From Microvirga pakistanensis (GTDB lineage: Bacteria; Pseudomonadota; Alphaproteobacteria; Rhizobiales; Beijerinckiaceae), in assembly GCF_004458765.1 (NCBI RefSeq), contig NZ_SPJX01000652.1, forward strand, positions 124,001 through 188,000: 64,000 nt of DNA, given 5' to 3'. Numbering within the stretch: the stretch's first letter is position 1; each line of letters starts with the position of its first letter. Of the stretch, positions 46,061 to 54,806 are shown piece by piece. The notes under the pieces are model-generated. The model was given only the letters and a program-made list of their open reading frames with translations, was not told where the DNA came from and did no database searches. The position numbers and the translations under genes were made by a program.

Positions 46061-47005
46061 GTGCTGAGTCGTGACGCAGACAGCCTGTATTGGCTCTCCC
46101 GTTATGTGGAGCGCGCGGAAAACACCGCGAGGATCCTCGATGTCGCTTATCGCATGGCGTCGATGCCGATTTCCTACAACGGCATTGAGTCGAACGAGTG
46201 GGAATCGGCCCTTGCCACCGCCTGCAGCATCGATCAGTTCCAGGCGCATCGCGGCGAGGTCACGCCCGAGCGCGTGATCGAGTTCCTGGCCTTTTCCGAA
46301 GAGAATCCCTCAAGCATTCAGAGCTGCTTCGATACCGCGCGGCAGAACGCCCGCTCCGTGCGCTCGGCGCTCACCTCCGAGATGTGGGAGGCGATCAACT
46401 CCGCCTGGCTCGATCTGCGCCGCTATCGCGCGAAGAAGATCAATGTCGAGGAGCTGCCGCGCTTTCTCAACCTGGTGAAGGAGGCTTCCCTTCGCTATGA
46501 CGGCTCCGCCATGCGCACCATGCTGCGCAACGACGCATACTGGTTCTCCCGTCTCGGAGTCTATCTGGAGCGTGCGGACAACACCGCGCGCGTGCTCGAC
46601 GTGAAGTATCACGTGCTGCTTCCGCGAGACGCCGAAGTCGGGGGCGGCATCGATTACTACCAATGGGCCGCCATCCTGCGCTCCGTCTCGGCGCTCGTGA
46701 GCTACCAATGGGTTTATCACCAGAATCTGCGGCCCTGGCTCGTGGCCGATCTGCTGATCCTGCGCGAGGAGATGCCCCGCTCGCTGGCGGCGTGCTACGG
46801 CGCGCTCTCCCGTCATCTCGATGACATCGCTCATCGTTACGGAATCTCCGGCAGCGCGCAGCGGCAGGCGCGCTCCATCCATTCGCGTCTGGCGAACCAG
46901 AACATCGAGGACATCTTCCAGCATGGGCTGCACGAGTTCCTGCAGGAGTTCCTGGCCGAGAACAACCGGCTCGGGTTTGCCATCACGCAGCAATATCTGA
47001 GCTGA
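46061..47005 (+). CDS. Alpha-E domain protein (DUF403, COG2307 type)
   Basis: 314 residues from GTG 46061. All-helical protein beginning MLSRDADSLYWLSRYVERAENTARILD, the hallmark start of the family, with a repeat of that motif later as LGVYLERADNTARVLDVKYH. Always found next to the circularly permuted ATP-grasp protein, sometimes fused to it, so it is probably its partner. Transglutaminase gene follows after 15 bases. Confidence 0.92.
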   Translation: MLSRDADSLYWLSRYVERAENTARILDVAYRMASMPISYNGIESNEWESALATACSIDQFQAHRGEVTPERVIEFLAFSEENPSSIQSCFDTARQNARSVRSALTSEMWEAINSAWLDLRRYRAKKINVEELPRFLNLVKEASLRYDGSAMRTMLRNDAYWFSRLGVYLERADNTARVLDVKYHVLLPRDAEVGGGIDYYQWAAILRSVSALVSYQWVYHQNLRPWLVADLLILREEMPRSLAACYGALSRHLDDIAHRYGISGSAQRQARSIHSRLANQNIEDIFQHGLHEFLQEFLAENNRLGFAITQQYLS

Positions 47006-47020
47006 GGACCCGGGCCGATC

Positions 47021-47839
47021 ATGCGCATCCGCATCACACACGAGACGGTCTACAGCTACAGCGAGCCCGCAAAGTCCGCGATCCAGCTGCTGCGCCTGAC
47101 CCCGCGCGGCCACGAGGGACAGGCCGTCATCTCCTGGGCCATCGATGTCGATCGTGAGGCCAGGCTCCTGCGGCGCGAGGATTGGTACGGCAACATCGCG
47201 CACAGCCTCTTCGTGGCAGGTCCCGTGGAGCAGATCACCTTGCGGGTCTCGGGCGAGATCGAGACCAGCGATACGGCCGGCATCGTGCGCGGCGGGGCCG
47301 AGCGCTTTCCGGAGCTGTTCTACCTGAGGCAGACATCTCTTACCCGGGACAGCGCCGCCATGCGTGAGCTGGCGCAGTCCGTGACAGGGTTTTCCTCCAG
47401 TCCGCTGGACCAGGCCCATGCGCTGAACAACGCGATTCACCGGCACCTGCGCTTCGATACGAATGCCACGCATTCGGGCACGAAAGCGGCGGAGGCTTTC
47501 GAGGCAGGGCACGGGGTCTGCCAGGATTTCACCCATGTCTTTCTGGCCGCCGCACGCTTCCTGCGGATTCCGGCCCGCTACGTGTCAGGCTATCTCCACA
47601 AGCCCGGAGAGATGCTCCAGGAGGCGGGACATGCCTGGGCGGAGGCCTTCATCCCGGATCTCGGCTGGGTGAGCTTCGACCCGGCCAATGGAGTTTCCGC
47701 AACGGAACATTACGTGCGGCTCGCCACCGGGCTCGATTATCTTGATGCAGCTCCCGTCAGAGGCAGCTATTACGGGATGTCCCATGAAGCGCTCGACGTT
47801 CGTTTGAGGATCGAAGGCGCCCGTCAAGCACAGGCTTAA
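47021..47839 (+). CDS. Transglutaminase-like cysteine protease family protein
   Basis: 272 residues. N-terminal beta domain (about 1-90, starting MRIRITHETVYSYSEPAKSA) followed by the papain-like transglutaminase core. Catalytic triad C167 (GHGVCQDFTH), H204 (GHAWAEAF) and D220 (WVSFDPANG) is intact. No signal peptide, so it acts in the cytoplasm. In this operon it probably cleaves or rearranges isopeptide or peptide bonds made by the ATP-grasp partner; that is inference. Confidence 0.92.
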   Translation: MRIRITHETVYSYSEPAKSAIQLLRLTPRGHEGQAVISWAIDVDREARLLRREDWYGNIAHSLFVAGPVEQITLRVSGEIETSDTAGIVRGGAERFPELFYLRQTSLTRDSAAMRELAQSVTGFSSSPLDQAHALNNAIHRHLRFDTNATHSGTKAAEAFEAGHGVCQDFTHVFLAAARFLRIPARYVSGYLHKPGEMLQEAGHAWAEAFIPDLGWVSFDPANGVSATEHYVRLATGLDYLDAAPVRGSYYGMSHEALDVRLRIEGARQAQA

Positions 47840-47890
47840 AGGATGGCGCCCAAACCGCAGCTCGACCAGAGGGCCCCCGGAGGATCACCC

Positions 47891-48640
47891 ATGACCTATT
47901 GCGTTGGCATCCTGGTCCGTGACGGCCTTGTGATGATCGCCGACACGCGCACCAATGCGGGCGTCGACAACATCGCCACGTTCCGCAAGCTGCACATGTT
48001 CGAAAAGCCGGGCGAGCGGCTGGTGACGCTCGCGACCGCAGGCAACCTGTCGGTGAGCCAGTCGGTCATGTCGCTTCTGTCGGACGGCATCGAGGATCCG
48101 GACACGGGCGAACGCGAGACGCTCATGACCGTGCCCAGCATGTTCAAGGCCGCCCAGCTCGTCGGTCGCGCCATCCGCCAGGTCTATGCCATCGACGGCA
48201 TGGAGATGGAAAAGCGCAGCATGCCCTTCGACGTCACCATGCTGCTCGGCGGGCAGATCCGGCAGGGGCAGATGCGTCTCTACCAGGTTTATGCCGCCGG
48301 CAACGCCATCGAGGCCACGCTCGACACGCCCTTCCTGCAGATCGGCGAGCCCAAATACGGCAAGCCCATCCTCGATCGTGCGATCCTGCATGACACGGAG
48401 CTCGTCGAGGCCCTCAAGCTCGGCCTCATCTCGATGGATTCCACCCTCAAGTCCAATCTCGGCGTGGGGCTGCCGATCGATATCGTGGTGGCCAAGCGCG
48501 ATGCGCTCAAAGCTCAGATCACTCACCGCATCCAGGAGGACGAGCCCTACTTCCGCGACCTGCGCGAGCGCTGGTCCGCAGCCCTGAGGGCTGCGCATCA
48601 GGCGATTCCCCATCCGCCTTACGCGGACAAGGTTCTCTGA
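47891..48640 (+). CDS. Anbu: proteasome-type Ntn-hydrolase (bacterial HslV/20S relative)
   Basis: 249 residues from ATG 47891, with GGAGG at ideal spacing; the upstream ATG 47843 would bury the catalytic Thr and is rejected. After Met removal the chain begins TYCVGILVRDGLVMIADTRT with Thr1, D17 and K32 in the positions of the proteasome catalytic set. Length and the conserved KPILDRAI and DSTLKSNLGVG motifs match Anbu, a helical-ring-forming ancestral beta subunit. No ATPase ring partner is encoded nearby. Confidence 0.93.
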   Translation: MTYCVGILVRDGLVMIADTRTNAGVDNIATFRKLHMFEKPGERLVTLATAGNLSVSQSVMSLLSDGIEDPDTGERETLMTVPSMFKAAQLVGRAIRQVYAIDGMEMEKRSMPFDVTMLLGGQIRQGQMRLYQVYAAGNAIEATLDTPFLQIGEPKYGKPILDRAILHDTELVEALKLGLISMDSTLKSNLGVGLPIDIVVAKRDALKAQITHRIQEDEPYFRDLRERWSAALRAAHQAIPHPPYADKVL

Positions 48641-48668
48641 TCGGATCGCGTGGGACGAAACCGCCCGC

Positions 48669-49295
48669 TCAGGCGGTCCGGTGCGTGGCCGTATAGCGCA
48701 TGAGCCGCAGGATCGCGCCGTAAGGGGCGATCGCGATGGCCGCGAGGGCGAGTTTCACCAGGTAATCGGCGACGGCGAGGTTCACCCAGGGCAGGGCGAT
48801 GCATTCATCCGCGATGCCCGCATGGGCGAGCATGTCGGTGATGGTCAGGCCGAAGCCCGGAACGGCGCCGCAATAGAAGGCGACGGAGAAGAAGATCGCC
48901 GTATCGAGGCCCGAGGAGATCACCGACGAGACGAAGGGGGGCATCCACCAGGCATGGCCGCGCAGGCGGACGAAGATCCGGATGTCCAGGAGCTGGGCCG
49001 CCAGGAAGGCCGCGCCCGAGGCGATGGCGATGCGCGGCGTCGCCAGGATCACCGAAAGCACCACGGCCAGCGCGAAGCCCGCATAGACGACCCGTCGCGC
49101 TCCCTTGGGCCCGAAGCGGCGGTTCGACAGGTCGGTGACCAGGAACGCGAAGGGATAGCTGAAGGCGCCCCAGGTCAGGTAATCGCTCAAGCCCAGATGC
49201 TGGAAGGGATACTGAACAAGAATATTCGACGAGAGGACGACGAGGGTCATCGCCGTGAGGGCGATGAGGAAGTCGCGGTGCTCGGTCTTGATCAT
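48669..49295 (-). CDS. yhhQ: Queuosine precursor transporter (YhhQ/VUT family)
   Basis: 208 residues with about six transmembrane helices. Family motifs ILVQYPF, TWGAFSYPFAFLVTDLSNRRFGPKGARRVV and SSGLDTAIFFSVAF are present. YhhQ proteins import preQ0/preQ1. The 97 bases upstream of the start were checked for a preQ1 aptamer and none was convincing. The gene lies downstream of rpmB but a terminator separates them. Confidence 0.87.
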   Translation of the reverse strand: MIKTEHRDFLIALTAMTLVVLSSNILVQYPFQHLGLSDYLTWGAFSYPFAFLVTDLSNRRFGPKGARRVVYAGFALAVVLSVILATPRIAIASGAAFLAAQLLDIRIFVRLRGHAWWMPPFVSSVISSGLDTAIFFSVAFYCGAVPGFGLTITDMLAHAGIADECIALPWVNLAVADYLVKLALAAIAIAPYGAILRLMRYTATHRTA

Positions 49296-49337
49296 GATCG
49301 GCCTTCACACGATAGGGTTAAGCTATGAGAGCAACGC

Positions 49338-49363
49338 AAAACGGGCGGCCGTGAGGCCGCCCG
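49338..49363 (-). terminator. Rho-independent terminator after rpmB
   Basis: On the minus strand CGGGCGGCC, loop TCAC, GGCCGCCCG, then TTTTG. A perfect 9-bp stem placed 30 bases past the rpmB stop. Confidence 0.85.
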
Positions 49364-49392
49364 AAGCGCAGAACTCGAAACCGCTCCGAGGA

Positions 49393-49683
49393 TCAGCTCG
49401 CGGCGGCGAGCTTCTTCTCGATCTCGCGCTTCACGGCGAGGGCGGTGGTCGAAAGCTCGTCAGCCGAGGCCTTCGCCAGGAAGGCGTCGAGGCCGCCGCG
49501 ATGCTCGACGGAGCGCAGAGCATGGGCGGACACGCGCAGGCGCACGGAGCGCTGCAGGGTCTCAGACTGGAGCGTGACGTTGCAGAGGTTCGGCAGGAAC
49601 TTCCGCTTGGTCTTGCGGTTCGAGTGGCTCACGAGATGGCCACTCAGCACGGCCTTGCCGGTCAGTTCGCAACGGCGGGACAT
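49393..49683 (-). CDS. rpmB: 50S ribosomal protein L28
   Basis: 96 residues. Starts MSRRCELTGKAVLSGHLVSHSNRKTKRKF, the standard L28 opening; later RLRVSAHALRSVEHRGGLDAFL is the alphaproteobacterial C-terminal form. Single Cys near the start, so no zinc ribbon. Preceded by a good housekeeping promoter and followed by a strong terminator, hence monocistronic. Confidence 0.97.
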   Translation of the reverse strand: MSRRCELTGKAVLSGHLVSHSNRKTKRKFLPNLCNVTLQSETLQRSVRLRVSAHALRSVEHRGGLDAFLAKASADELSTTALAVKREIEKKLAAAS

Positions 49684-49787
49684 GGGTTCAATCCTATTGT
49701 CAAAGGGGTCGCGGCTTCGATTTCGCGGGTTTGCCTCAACGCAGATCCCACGCGGCCGGACACCAGAAGTCCTTGGAAGGTGCAGGG

Positions 49788-49816
49788 CTATAGGCCGAAA
49801 ACCCGCCCCGCGTCAA
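49788..49816 (-). promoter_or_regulatory. Housekeeping sigma promoter of rpmB
   Basis: On the minus strand TTGACG, 17 bases, CTATAG: close to the alphaproteobacterial consensus. It gives a leader of roughly 95 bases before rpmB. Confidence 0.7.
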
Positions 49817-49915
49817 GAATAGTGCGACAGCGCAACTCGTTTTTTTGGGCCGTCATGGTCATCATTTATTCGGAATCTCATGCGATGCAACGGAATAGAA
49901 TCACGGGATAGCCCC

Positions 49916-50782
49916 ATGCGCCTCACGGCTTCAGCCCTTTTAGCCTTCGCCCTGACCGGATTCGCCCCCCAGGTCCAGGCTCAGCCTGCCCAGACCCTCA
50001 CGGTGAACTACAACCTCTCCCTGGCAGGCCTGCCATTGGGGAAGGCTGACCTTTCCTCGACCTTCAACGGCCCGAAATACGAGATGCAGGGCAGCGTGAA
50101 GCTCTCCGGGCTCGTGAAGATGATCACCGGCGGCAAGGGGGCGGGCACGGCCTCCGGGACGATCGCAGGGTCTCAGCCTCAGTCGCAGGCCTTTGCCGTC
50201 AATACGAAATCCTCCGGCACGCAGCGCACCGTGCGCATGGCGCTCGACGACGGCAACGTGGCCGATGTCGAGATCGAGCCTCCCCTCGAGCCCAAGGAGG
50301 ACCGGGTGCCCGTGAAGGCCGCCGACAAGAAGGGGGTCATCGATCCCTTGAGCGCCCTCATCATGCCCGCCGTGGCGTCAAAAAGCCTCACCGACGCGGC
50401 GAACTGCAACCGCACCATCCCGGTCTTCGATGGGGCCACACGCCAGAACATCGTGCTCTCCTACGCCGAGACCAAGACCATCCAGGTGCCGGGTTACTCG
50501 GGGCCCGTCCTCGTCTGCAATGCCCGCTGGGTGCCGATCTCCGGCCATCGTCCACAGCGCTCCACCATCAAGTTCATGCAGGAGAACAAGGACATGAACG
50601 TGTGGCTGGCGCCCGTGGAGGGTCCCCGCGTGCTCTTCCCGATCAAGGTTGCCGTGCGCACGACGATCGGCATGGGCGAGCTCGAGGCCGCCAGCTGGTC
50701 GGTCGAGGGCGGCGGCACGACCACGGCGGCGAGGCGCGGGGCCAAGGGACGAGAGCCCATCAAGGCCGGGGCCGGTCAATAA
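49916..50782 (+). CDS. DUF3108 domain-containing periplasmic protein
   Basis: 288 residues from ATG 49916. Signal peptide MRLTASALLAFALTGFAPQVQAQ with cleavage near VQA-Q. The mature part starts LTVNYNLSLAGLPLGKADLS, the beta-strand opening of DUF3108, and has two Cys in DAANCNRTIPV and VLVCNARW that may pair. The function of the domain is unknown; it probably sits in the envelope. It has its own upstream region and a hairpin behind it. Confidence 0.82.
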   Translation: MRLTASALLAFALTGFAPQVQAQPAQTLTVNYNLSLAGLPLGKADLSSTFNGPKYEMQGSVKLSGLVKMITGGKGAGTASGTIAGSQPQSQAFAVNTKSSGTQRTVRMALDDGNVADVEIEPPLEPKEDRVPVKAADKKGVIDPLSALIMPAVASKSLTDAANCNRTIPVFDGATRQNIVLSYAETKTIQVPGYSGPVLVCNARWVPISGHRPQRSTIKFMQENKDMNVWLAPVEGPRVLFPIKVAVRTTIGMGELEAASWSVEGGGTTTAARRGAKGREPIKAGAGQ

Positions 50783-50823
50783 GCCCTCAAAATCCCTGGA
50801 GAATTCCTTGGAGAATCCTTGAA

Positions 50824-50845
50824 AGGCCGGTAGCGAAACCGGCCT
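50824..50845 (+). terminator. Hairpin after the DUF3108 gene
   Basis: AGGCCGGT and ACCGGCCT around AGCGAA. No T-run follows, so termination would have to be inefficient or Rho-assisted. Just before it are two near-direct repeats of CTTGGAGAATCCTT-like sequence. Confidence 0.45.
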
Positions 50846-50925
50846 GAAGCCCCATATTAAGAGGAAGCCTGCCGCCGGACGTTCGGGCCAGGCCTGTTTT
50901 GTGAGAAGGCTGCCTGCATCTCGCG

Positions 50926-53900
50926 ATGCGGGAGCGTCTCGTCCTCTCACCCGGGATCGTATCCGACATTACCCCGCACCAAGGCATGGTCCGCCGTTCT
51001 CTCCCCCCGCAAGTGCGCGCGCGCGGCGTCACCGCCGTGCTCGGCCCCACCAATACCGGCAAGACCCATCTCGCCATCGAGCGCATGCTCGGTCACGACA
51101 GCGGGATGATCGGCCTGCCGCTGCGGCTCCTCGCGCGCGAGGTCTATCAGAGGGTCGTCGAGAAGGCGGGCCCGCACAATGTCGCCCTGATCACCGGCGA
51201 GGAGAAGATCAAGCCGGACCGGCCCCGCTACTGGATCTCCACCGTGGAAGCCATGCCGCGCGACATCGATGCGGCGTTCGTGGCGATCGACGAGGTCCAG
51301 CTCGCCTCCGACCTCGACCGGGGCCATGTGTTCACGGACCGGCTTCTCAACCAGCGCGGGCGCGAGGAGACGATGCTGATCGGCTCCTCGACCATGCGTC
51401 CGCTCATCGAGGCCCTGATTCCCGGCGTGCACGTGGTCACGCGGCCGCGTCTCTCGAAGCTCACTTTCGCGGGGGAAAAGAAGGTTTCGCGCCTGCCCCG
51501 CCGCTCGGCCATCGTGGCCTTCTCGGCCGAGGAGGTCTACGGCATCGCCGAGCTCATCCGCCGCCAGAGCGGCGGCGCGGCGGTCGTCCTGGGCGCGCTC
51601 TCGCCCCGCACCCGCAACGCGCAGGTCGAGCTCTATCAGAACGGGGACGTGGATTACCTGATCGCCACGGACGCCATCGGCATGGGCCTCAACCTCGATG
51701 TGGACCATGTGGCCTTCGCGTCCGACAAGAAATTCGACGGGTTCCGTTTCCGCAAGCTCTACAATCCGGAGCTCGCCCAGATCGCGGGCCGCGCGGGCCG
51801 CTACATGCGCGACGGCACCTTCGGGTCCACCGGGCGCTGCCCGCCCTTCGATGCGGAAACGGTGGAGGCGTTGGAAAATCACACCTTCGATCCCGTCCGC
51901 ATCCTGCAATGGCGCAACCCGGATCTCGATTTCTCGTCCCTGGCGCGCCTGCGCGATTCCCTCGGCCGGCAACCCAGGGAGCACGGCCTCGTGCGCGCCC
52001 CCATGGGCGAGGACGTGGCGGCCCTGGAAGTGCTGGCCCGGGATGACGACATCCAGGCCTTCGCCCGCACGAAACACGCGGTCGAGCGGCTCTGGCAGAT
52101 CTGCCAAGTGCCTGATTATCGGAAGGTTTCACCCCAGACCCATGCGGATCTCGTCGGCCAGCTCTATCGCTTCCTCATGAAGGAGGGGGCGGTTCCGGCA
52201 GATTGGTTCGCCCGCCATTTGTCGGCCTCGGACCGGACGGATGGCGACATCGACACCCTGTCCAACCGCATCGCTCAGGTGCGGACTTGGTCTTTCGTCG
52301 CAAACCGTCCCGACTGGTTGAAGGACCCGGAGCATTGGCAGGGTGTTGCGCGTCAGGTAGAGGACAAGCTATCGGATGCGCTTCATGAACGTCTCGCCCA
52401 ACGATTCATCGATCGGCGGACGAGCGTTCTCATGCGGCGCTTGAGAGAGAACACGATGCTCGAAGCGGAAATTACGACCACCGGCGACGTCACCGTCGAG
52501 GGGCAACATATCGGCCACCTGCATGGCTTCCATTTCGTGCCTGACCCCCAGGCCGACACCACGGAGGCCAAGACCCTGCGCAATGCGGCCAGCAAGGCCC
52601 TGGCCGGGGAGATCGAGGCGCGGGCTGACCGGTTCGCCGAAACGCCCGACACCACGCTGGTGCTGTCCAACGACGGCACGATCCGCTGGATGGGCGATCC
52701 CGTGGCGAAGCTGGAGCCCGGCGACAAGCTGTTCGAGCCGCGCGTGCGCATTCTGTCGGACGAGCACCTCACCGGGCCGGCCCGCGACAAGGTGGACAAC
52801 CGCCTGCGCGCCTGGCTCAAGGCCTATGTGGTGCGTCTGCTCGGCCCGGTGATGGACCTCGAGACGAATGCGGAGCTGACGGGCCTCGCCCGGGGCATCG
52901 CCTTCCAGATCGGCGAGGCGCTCGGCGTGCTGGAGCGCGCGAAGGTTCTCAACGAGGTTCGCAGCCTGGACCAGGATGCCCGTGCGGCACTCCGCAAGGC
53001 GGGCGTGCGCTTCGGGGCCTACCACCTTTATCTTCCCGCCCTTCTGAAGCCTGCCCCGCGCGTCCTCGCGACGCAGCTCTGGGCGCTCCAGAACGGCGGT
53101 CTCGACCAGAAGGGCATCGACGAGATCGCCCATCTCGCCCAATCCGGCCGCACCTCGATCCCGGTCGATCCTGAGATCGCCGCAGGCCTCTACCGTGCCG
53201 CGGGCTTCCGCGTCTGCGGCGGCCGCGCCGTGCGTGTGGACATCCTGGAGCGTCTGGCCGACCTGATCCGCCCGGCCATCGCCTATCGGCCCGGGATCAC
53301 CCCCGGCGAACCGCCGGCCGGGGCCGCCGACGGCGAAGGTTTCGTGCCGACCGTAGCCATGACCTCCCTGGTCGGCTGCGCGGGCGAGGATTTCGCCACG
53401 ATCCTGAAATCGCTCGGCTACGTGATGGAGCGCCGGCCCGGCCCGGCCATCACCGTGCCTCTCGCGGCGGCTCCTCAGGCCGCCGAGGCCGAGGCCGCTC
53501 CTGCCTCGGCCGTCGCGGAGGCTCCGGCCGAGGCCCAGACCCTGGCGGAGGAAACCGGCGCGGTGGCCGTGGAAGCCCCCGAGGCCGCCGTTGCGCCCGA
53601 GACCGTGGAGGCCAGCGCCGCCGAGGCCGTGGCTTCGCCCGAAGGCCAGGCCATGGCTCCCGCCGGGGGTGCGGCCGAAGCTCCTGTCGAAGCTCCTGCC
53701 GAAGCTCCTGCCGAAGCTCCTGCCGAGACCCCCCCGGAGAACCCTGCCGAGCCTGAAACGATCGAGGTCTGGCGTCAGCACCGCCGTCACCACGAGGGTG
53801 GCCACGCCCGTCAGGGCCGCGAAGCGCGCGGCAACCGGAACGAGCGCGGGGAGCGTCGTCCCCGTCCCGGCGAGGGCAAGGGCGAGCGCCCGCGCCGCGA

Positions 53901-54102
53901 GGCTCAAGGAGAAGGGGGGCGTCCGCAGAACCGTCCCCCGCGGGGACCTCGCCCGGACGATCGTCGTGGTCCGCGTCCCGACAAGCGCGCGGACAACCGC
54001 CGCGACGGCGGTCAGGAGCGGCGCGAGAAACAGCCCGACCCGAACTCGCCCTTCGCCAAGCTCATGGCCCTCAAGGCTCAGCTTGAAGACAGCAAGAAGT
54101 GA
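50926..54102 (+). CDS. SUV3-like ATP-dependent helicase with disordered C-terminal tail
   Basis: 1058 residues. Superfamily 2 RNA/DNA helicase of the SUV3 group: Walker A GPTNTGKT at residues 40-47, motif II AIDEVQ (DEVQ rather than DEAD), motif VI AQIAGRAGRYM, all within the first 300 residues; then a helicase-associated helical region to about 850. From about 850 a low-complexity tail begins, first Ala/Glu/Pro-rich with PAEA repeats, then an Arg/Gly/Pro/Asp-rich basic part (about 950-1040) that should bind RNA, ending FAKLMALKAQLEDSKK. Mitochondrial SUV3 works in RNA decay, so an RNA surveillance role is plausible. S4 gene follows after 9 bases. Confidence 0.9.
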   Translation: MRERLVLSPGIVSDITPHQGMVRRSLPPQVRARGVTAVLGPTNTGKTHLAIERMLGHDSGMIGLPLRLLAREVYQRVVEKAGPHNVALITGEEKIKPDRPRYWISTVEAMPRDIDAAFVAIDEVQLASDLDRGHVFTDRLLNQRGREETMLIGSSTMRPLIEALIPGVHVVTRPRLSKLTFAGEKKVSRLPRRSAIVAFSAEEVYGIAELIRRQSGGAAVVLGALSPRTRNAQVELYQNGDVDYLIATDAIGMGLNLDVDHVAFASDKKFDGFRFRKLYNPELAQIAGRAGRYMRDGTFGSTGRCPPFDAETVEALENHTFDPVRILQWRNPDLDFSSLARLRDSLGRQPREHGLVRAPMGEDVAALEVLARDDDIQAFARTKHAVERLWQICQVPDYRKVSPQTHADLVGQLYRFLMKEGAVPADWFARHLSASDRTDGDIDTLSNRIAQVRTWSFVANRPDWLKDPEHWQGVARQVEDKLSDALHERLAQRFIDRRTSVLMRRLRENTMLEAEITTTGDVTVEGQHIGHLHGFHFVPDPQADTTEAKTLRNAASKALAGEIEARADRFAETPDTTLVLSNDGTIRWMGDPVAKLEPGDKLFEPRVRILSDEHLTGPARDKVDNRLRAWLKAYVVRLLGPVMDLETNAELTGLARGIAFQIGEALGVLERAKVLNEVRSLDQDARAALRKAGVRFGAYHLYLPALLKPAPRVLATQLWALQNGGLDQKGIDEIAHLAQSGRTSIPVDPEIAAGLYRAAGFRVCGGRAVRVDILERLADLIRPAIAYRPGITPGEPPAGAADGEGFVPTVAMTSLVGCAGEDFATILKSLGYVMERRPGPAITVPLAAAPQAAEAEAAPASAVAEAPAEAQTLAEETGAVAVEAPEAAVAPETVEASAAEAVASPEGQAMAPAGGAAEAPVEAPAEAPAEAPAETPPENPAEPETIEVWRQHRRHHEGGHARQGREARGNRNERGERRPRPGEGKGERPRREAQGEGGRPQNRPPRGPRPDDRRGPRPDKRADNRRDGGQERREKQPDPNSPFAKLMALKAQLEDSKK

Positions 54103-54111
54103 GACGGCTCC

Positions 54112-54414
54112 ATGCGTGAGGACCGGCAGCGGCTCGACAAGTGGCTCTGGTTCGCACGTTTCGCCAAAACCCGGACGCTGGCCGCCAAGCTCGTGACGAG
54201 CGGCTTCGTCCGGGTCAACGGCCAGCGCACCGACAACGCCGCCAAAGCGTTGTCGGTCGGCGATGTGGTCACCATCGCTCTGGCCCGCACGACCCTCGTG
54301 GTGCGGGTGGAGAGCCTCGGCGAACGCCGGGGACCTGCGCCGGAAGCAAGGCAGCTCTACGTCGATCTCAACCAGCACGACGGGGCGCTTGTCAGCGAAG
54401 GCGACAACAGCTAG
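54112..54414 (+). CDS. RNA-binding S4 domain protein (Hsp15-like)
   Basis: 100 residues. The S4 domain RLDKWLWFARFAKTRTLAAKLVTSG and VRVNGQR follows the Hsp15 pattern. Hsp15 binds free 50S subunits carrying nascent chains. It lies between the helicase and fdxA in a conserved alphaproteobacterial order and is probably co-transcribed with the helicase. Confidence 0.9.
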   Translation: MREDRQRLDKWLWFARFAKTRTLAAKLVTSGFVRVNGQRTDNAAKALSVGDVVTIALARTTLVVRVESLGERRGPAPEARQLYVDLNQHDGALVSEGDNS

Positions 54415-54467
54415 AGCGGCGGCAGCCTCGCACTTTCTTATCGGAAGAGACCCTCAAAGGACCGGTC

Positions 54468-54806
54468 ATGACCTACGTCGTCACTGAAAATTGCATCAAG
54501 TGCAAATACATGGACTGCGTCGAGGTATGTCCGGTGGATTGCTTCTACGAGGGCGAGAACATGCTCGTCATCCACCCGGACGAGTGCATCGATTGCGGCG
54601 TCTGCGAGCCGGAATGCCCCGCCGAGGCGATCAAGCCCGATGCGGAGCCGGGCCTGGAGCAGTGGCTGAAGCTCAATGCCGACATGGCCAAGAGCTGGCC
54701 CAACATCACGCAGAAGAAGGACGCCCCGGCCGACGCCAAGGAGTTCGACGGTGTCGCGGGCAAGTTCGAGCAGTATTTCTCGCCCAATCCCGGCGAGGGC
54801 GACTGA
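54468..54806 (+). CDS. fdxA: 7Fe ferredoxin FdxA
   Basis: 112 residues from ATG 54468. Cys at 9, 12, 17, 21, 25 and 40, 43, 46, 50 give the pattern of a 3Fe-4S plus 4Fe-4S ferredoxin (CIKCKYMDCVEVC and CIDCGVCEPEC). The C-terminal extension WLKLNADMAKSWPNIT and KFEQYFSPNPGEGD is typical of FdxA. An electron carrier, redox partner unknown. Confidence 0.95.
   Translation: MTYVVTENCIKCKYMDCVEVCPVDCFYEGENMLVIHPDECIDCGVCEPECPAEAIKPDAEPGLEQWLKLNADMAKSWPNITQKKDAPADAKEFDGVAGKFEQYFSPNPGEGD

Noticed and set aside
48660..48677. ACCGCC/GGCGGT hairpin between anbu and yhhQ as terminator
   Set aside because: Only a 6-bp stem, overlaps the yhhQ stop codon region, and no T-run follows on either strand.
49296..49392. 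preQ1 riboswitch upstream of yhhQ
   Set aside because: No H-type pseudoknot with the A-rich tail and C-rich loop; the region is mostly the rpmB terminator.
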